This document shows positions 13,509 to 14,644 of a DNA stretch of 14,644 nt, piece by piece. The position numbers and the translations under genes were made by a program. The notes beneath the pieces were generated by a model. That model saw only the letters and a list, made by a program, of their open reading frames with translations. It ran no database searches and was not told where the DNA came from. The stretch is from Pseudomonadota bacterium (GTDB taxonomy: Bacteria > Pseudomonadota > Alphaproteobacteria > Rhodobacterales > Rhodobacteraceae), in assembly GCA_027623875.1 (NCBI GenBank), contig JAQBUS010000011.1, positions 1 through 14,644 on the forward strand, in the 5' to 3' direction. Positions within the stretch are counted from its first letter, which is position 1; every line of letters starts with the position of its first letter.

Positions 13509-14644
13509 TTACTCTAAGGGCATTACGGGCTCCGAAGGCTTGTTTTCAACCTCTTCGAAGTCAAAGTTATCCAGTTTAAGCGCTCGCTTTCCTGCTCGTT
13601 CAGCTGCCGTAGTTATGCCGTCTAGATCCTTGCGAGCCTGCGAGAAATGGGTCTCTAATTTCTCTGCCCTCTCTACAACCAACTCAACATCCCTATGCAA
13701 AAGTTTTAGCATAGATCTAATTTCTCCAGCTTGCTCCTTCATACGAGCATCTTTTAGAATAGCTCGCATTGTATGCAGAGTAGCCATACATGTTGTAGGC
13801 GAGACAATCCAAACCTTTGCTGTGAATCCTTCTCTAACAACTTCAGGAAGTTTGGCATGTAACTCCGCATACACTGCCTCAGATGGAAGAAACATAAGTG
13901 CTCCATCCGCAGTTTCCCCCTCGATTATATACTTGTCAGAAATCGCTTTTATATGAAATCGAACCGATTGCTTTAAAAGGGAAAGCGCCTTGGTCTTTTC
14001 ATCACTAGTTTTTGCTGAGACTAACATCTCATATGCCTCTAAGGGAAATTTTGCGTCGATTACAATTGGGCCCGGAGGATTGGGTAAGTGGATCAAGCAA
14101 TCCGCTCTTTTTCCATTGGTTAAAGTGTGTTGAAATGAATAGCTATCTGATGGCAAGGCTTTGTATACAATATCATTTAATTGAATTTCTCCAAAAGCTC
14201 CTCGAGTTTGTTTATTTGATAGTATATCCTGTAAGTCTAATACATTTCCGGAAAGCTTCTCAATATTTAACTGAGCCTTATCAATGGTAGCAAGTCGTTC
14301 TTGAAGTTGTGTAAGTGACTTAGTTGTTTTCTCAGAAGAACTACTCAGATTTTCTTTCATCTGGGCCTGCAAATCCGATAAAGATCTTGCGGATTTTATT
14401 GCATTATCGTGAAGGTTATCAGACATTTTCTGTTGAACTTCAGCAAGCCTGGTCTCAATATTTTGAACAGATATTGTCTGTGTCTTATTTATATTTTCAA
14501 CATTACCAGCAAGAAGAGATTGCGCACCATTTAGGGCTTGAATAGCATGATTAAGCTGACCTAACTGCTCAATCATCGGAGTTAAATTATTTACTGGTTT
14601 CACAAAAAACCTGATTATAAAAACAAGAACCACCAAGAAAATTA
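13509..14644 (-). CDS. rmuC: RmuC family DNA recombination protein, 5' end cut by the window edge
   Basis: RmuC limits recombination at inverted repeats and is thought to be a nuclease. The frame stays open to the window edge. A TTG at 14636 could start it, but hydrophobic residues continue upstream (IFLVVLVFIIRFF), so I treat it as partial. Counting from that TTG, residues 1-12 are the membrane anchor, about 22-140 form a long coiled-coil-like helix rich in Gln, Glu and Ser, and the RmuC domain runs from about 145 to 330. Key residues fit a PD-(D/E)XK-like site: E150 in RGAFGE and D195/K197 in VIDAKFPLEAYE; that assignment is inferred. PNPPGPIVIDAKFPL wording is familiar from alphaproteobacterial RmuC. 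The tail ends PVMPLE. The next gene starts 33 bases downstream, so the two may share a transcript. Confidence 0.92.
   Translation of the reverse strand, partial: IFLVVLVFIIRFFVKPVNNLTPMIEQLGQLNHAIQALNGAQSLLAGNVENINKTQTISVQNIETRLAEVQQKMSDNLHDNAIKSARSLSDLQAQMKENLSSSSEKTTKSLTQLQERLATIDKAQLNIEKLSGNVLDLQDILSNKQTRGAFGEIQLNDIVYKALPSDSYSFQHTLTNGKRADCLIHLPNPPGPIVIDAKFPLEAYEMLVSAKTSDEKTKALSLLKQSVRFHIKAISDKYIIEGETADGALMFLPSEAVYAELHAKLPEVVREGFTAKVWIVSPTTCMATLHTMRAILKDARMKEQAGEIRSMLKLLHRDVELVVERAEKLETHFSQARKDLDGITTAAERAGKRALKLDNFDFEEVENKPSEPVMPLE

Noticed and set aside
13540..13956. 138-codon plus-strand ORF opposite rmuC
   Set aside because: It lies entirely antisense to a well-conserved RmuC domain, and its Ser-rich translation resembles no family. 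It is a shadow ORF.
14090..14095. TGATCC hexamer on the minus strand inside rmuC, like the -35 of singlet-oxygen sigma-E promoters
   Set aside because: The spacing that should hold an AT-rich -10 is GC-rich, and the site lies more than 600 bases before the flavoprotein gene. A single hexamer match is expected by chance.

Overview
The window looks like part of an alphaproteobacterial chromosome, probably marine. It is AT-rich by eye, genes are packed on one strand, TTG and GTG starts are common, and the RmuC, LivM-type and PaaK-like proteins have wording I associate with Alphaproteobacteria. The lineage is inferred from recalled family resemblance, not from a search. All twelve confident genes lie on the minus strand, so transcription runs from high to low coordinates. 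I see no rRNA, tRNA, CRISPR array, insertion sequence or phage gene.

Region 1 (right edge to about 8760). A 5'-truncated rmuC (DNA recombination/repair) is followed 33 bases later by five tightly coupled genes: an FAD-dependent amine-oxidase-like oxidoreductase, a DUF1365 protein, a GPH-type (sugar:cation symporter-like) MFS transporter, a DUF3833 protein and a short-chain dehydrogenase. Three of the four junctions are 4-base stop/start overlaps; the fourth has a single base between stop and start. This gene set matches the lipid-modification cluster often found with cyclopropane-fatty-acid synthase, ECF sigma/ChrR and photolyase genes and linked to singlet-oxygen responses and, in Rhodobacter, furan fatty acids. 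The synthase, sigma factor and photolyase are absent here. A 42-codon ORF whose ATG overlaps the dehydrogenase stop may be a sixth member.

Region 2 (about 8560-8760). A control region with three inverted repeats and an extended -10 promoter reading into the second operon.

Region 3 (8529-46). A seven-gene uptake and activation operon: a 653-residue long-chain-type acyl-CoA synthetase, then a complete Liv-type (HAAT family) ABC importer (LivG ATPase, LivH and LivM permeases, periplasmic binding protein, LivF ATPase), then a PaaK-like adenylate-forming enzyme. The likely logic is import of a carboxylic acid, perhaps an aromatic or medium/long-chain acid, followed by CoA activation. The ligand cannot be read from the sequence. 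The binding-protein gene has a stem-loop before it and a good intrinsic terminator after it, which should give it a separate transcript level. A hairpin with a T run on the plus strand closes the operon at the left edge and suggests a convergent gene outside the window.

Several naive longest-ORF starts look wrong. I moved the starts of the binding protein (to 3444), LivF (to 2081), LivG (to 6568) and the PaaK-like protein (to 1254), using ribosome-binding sites and gene junctions.
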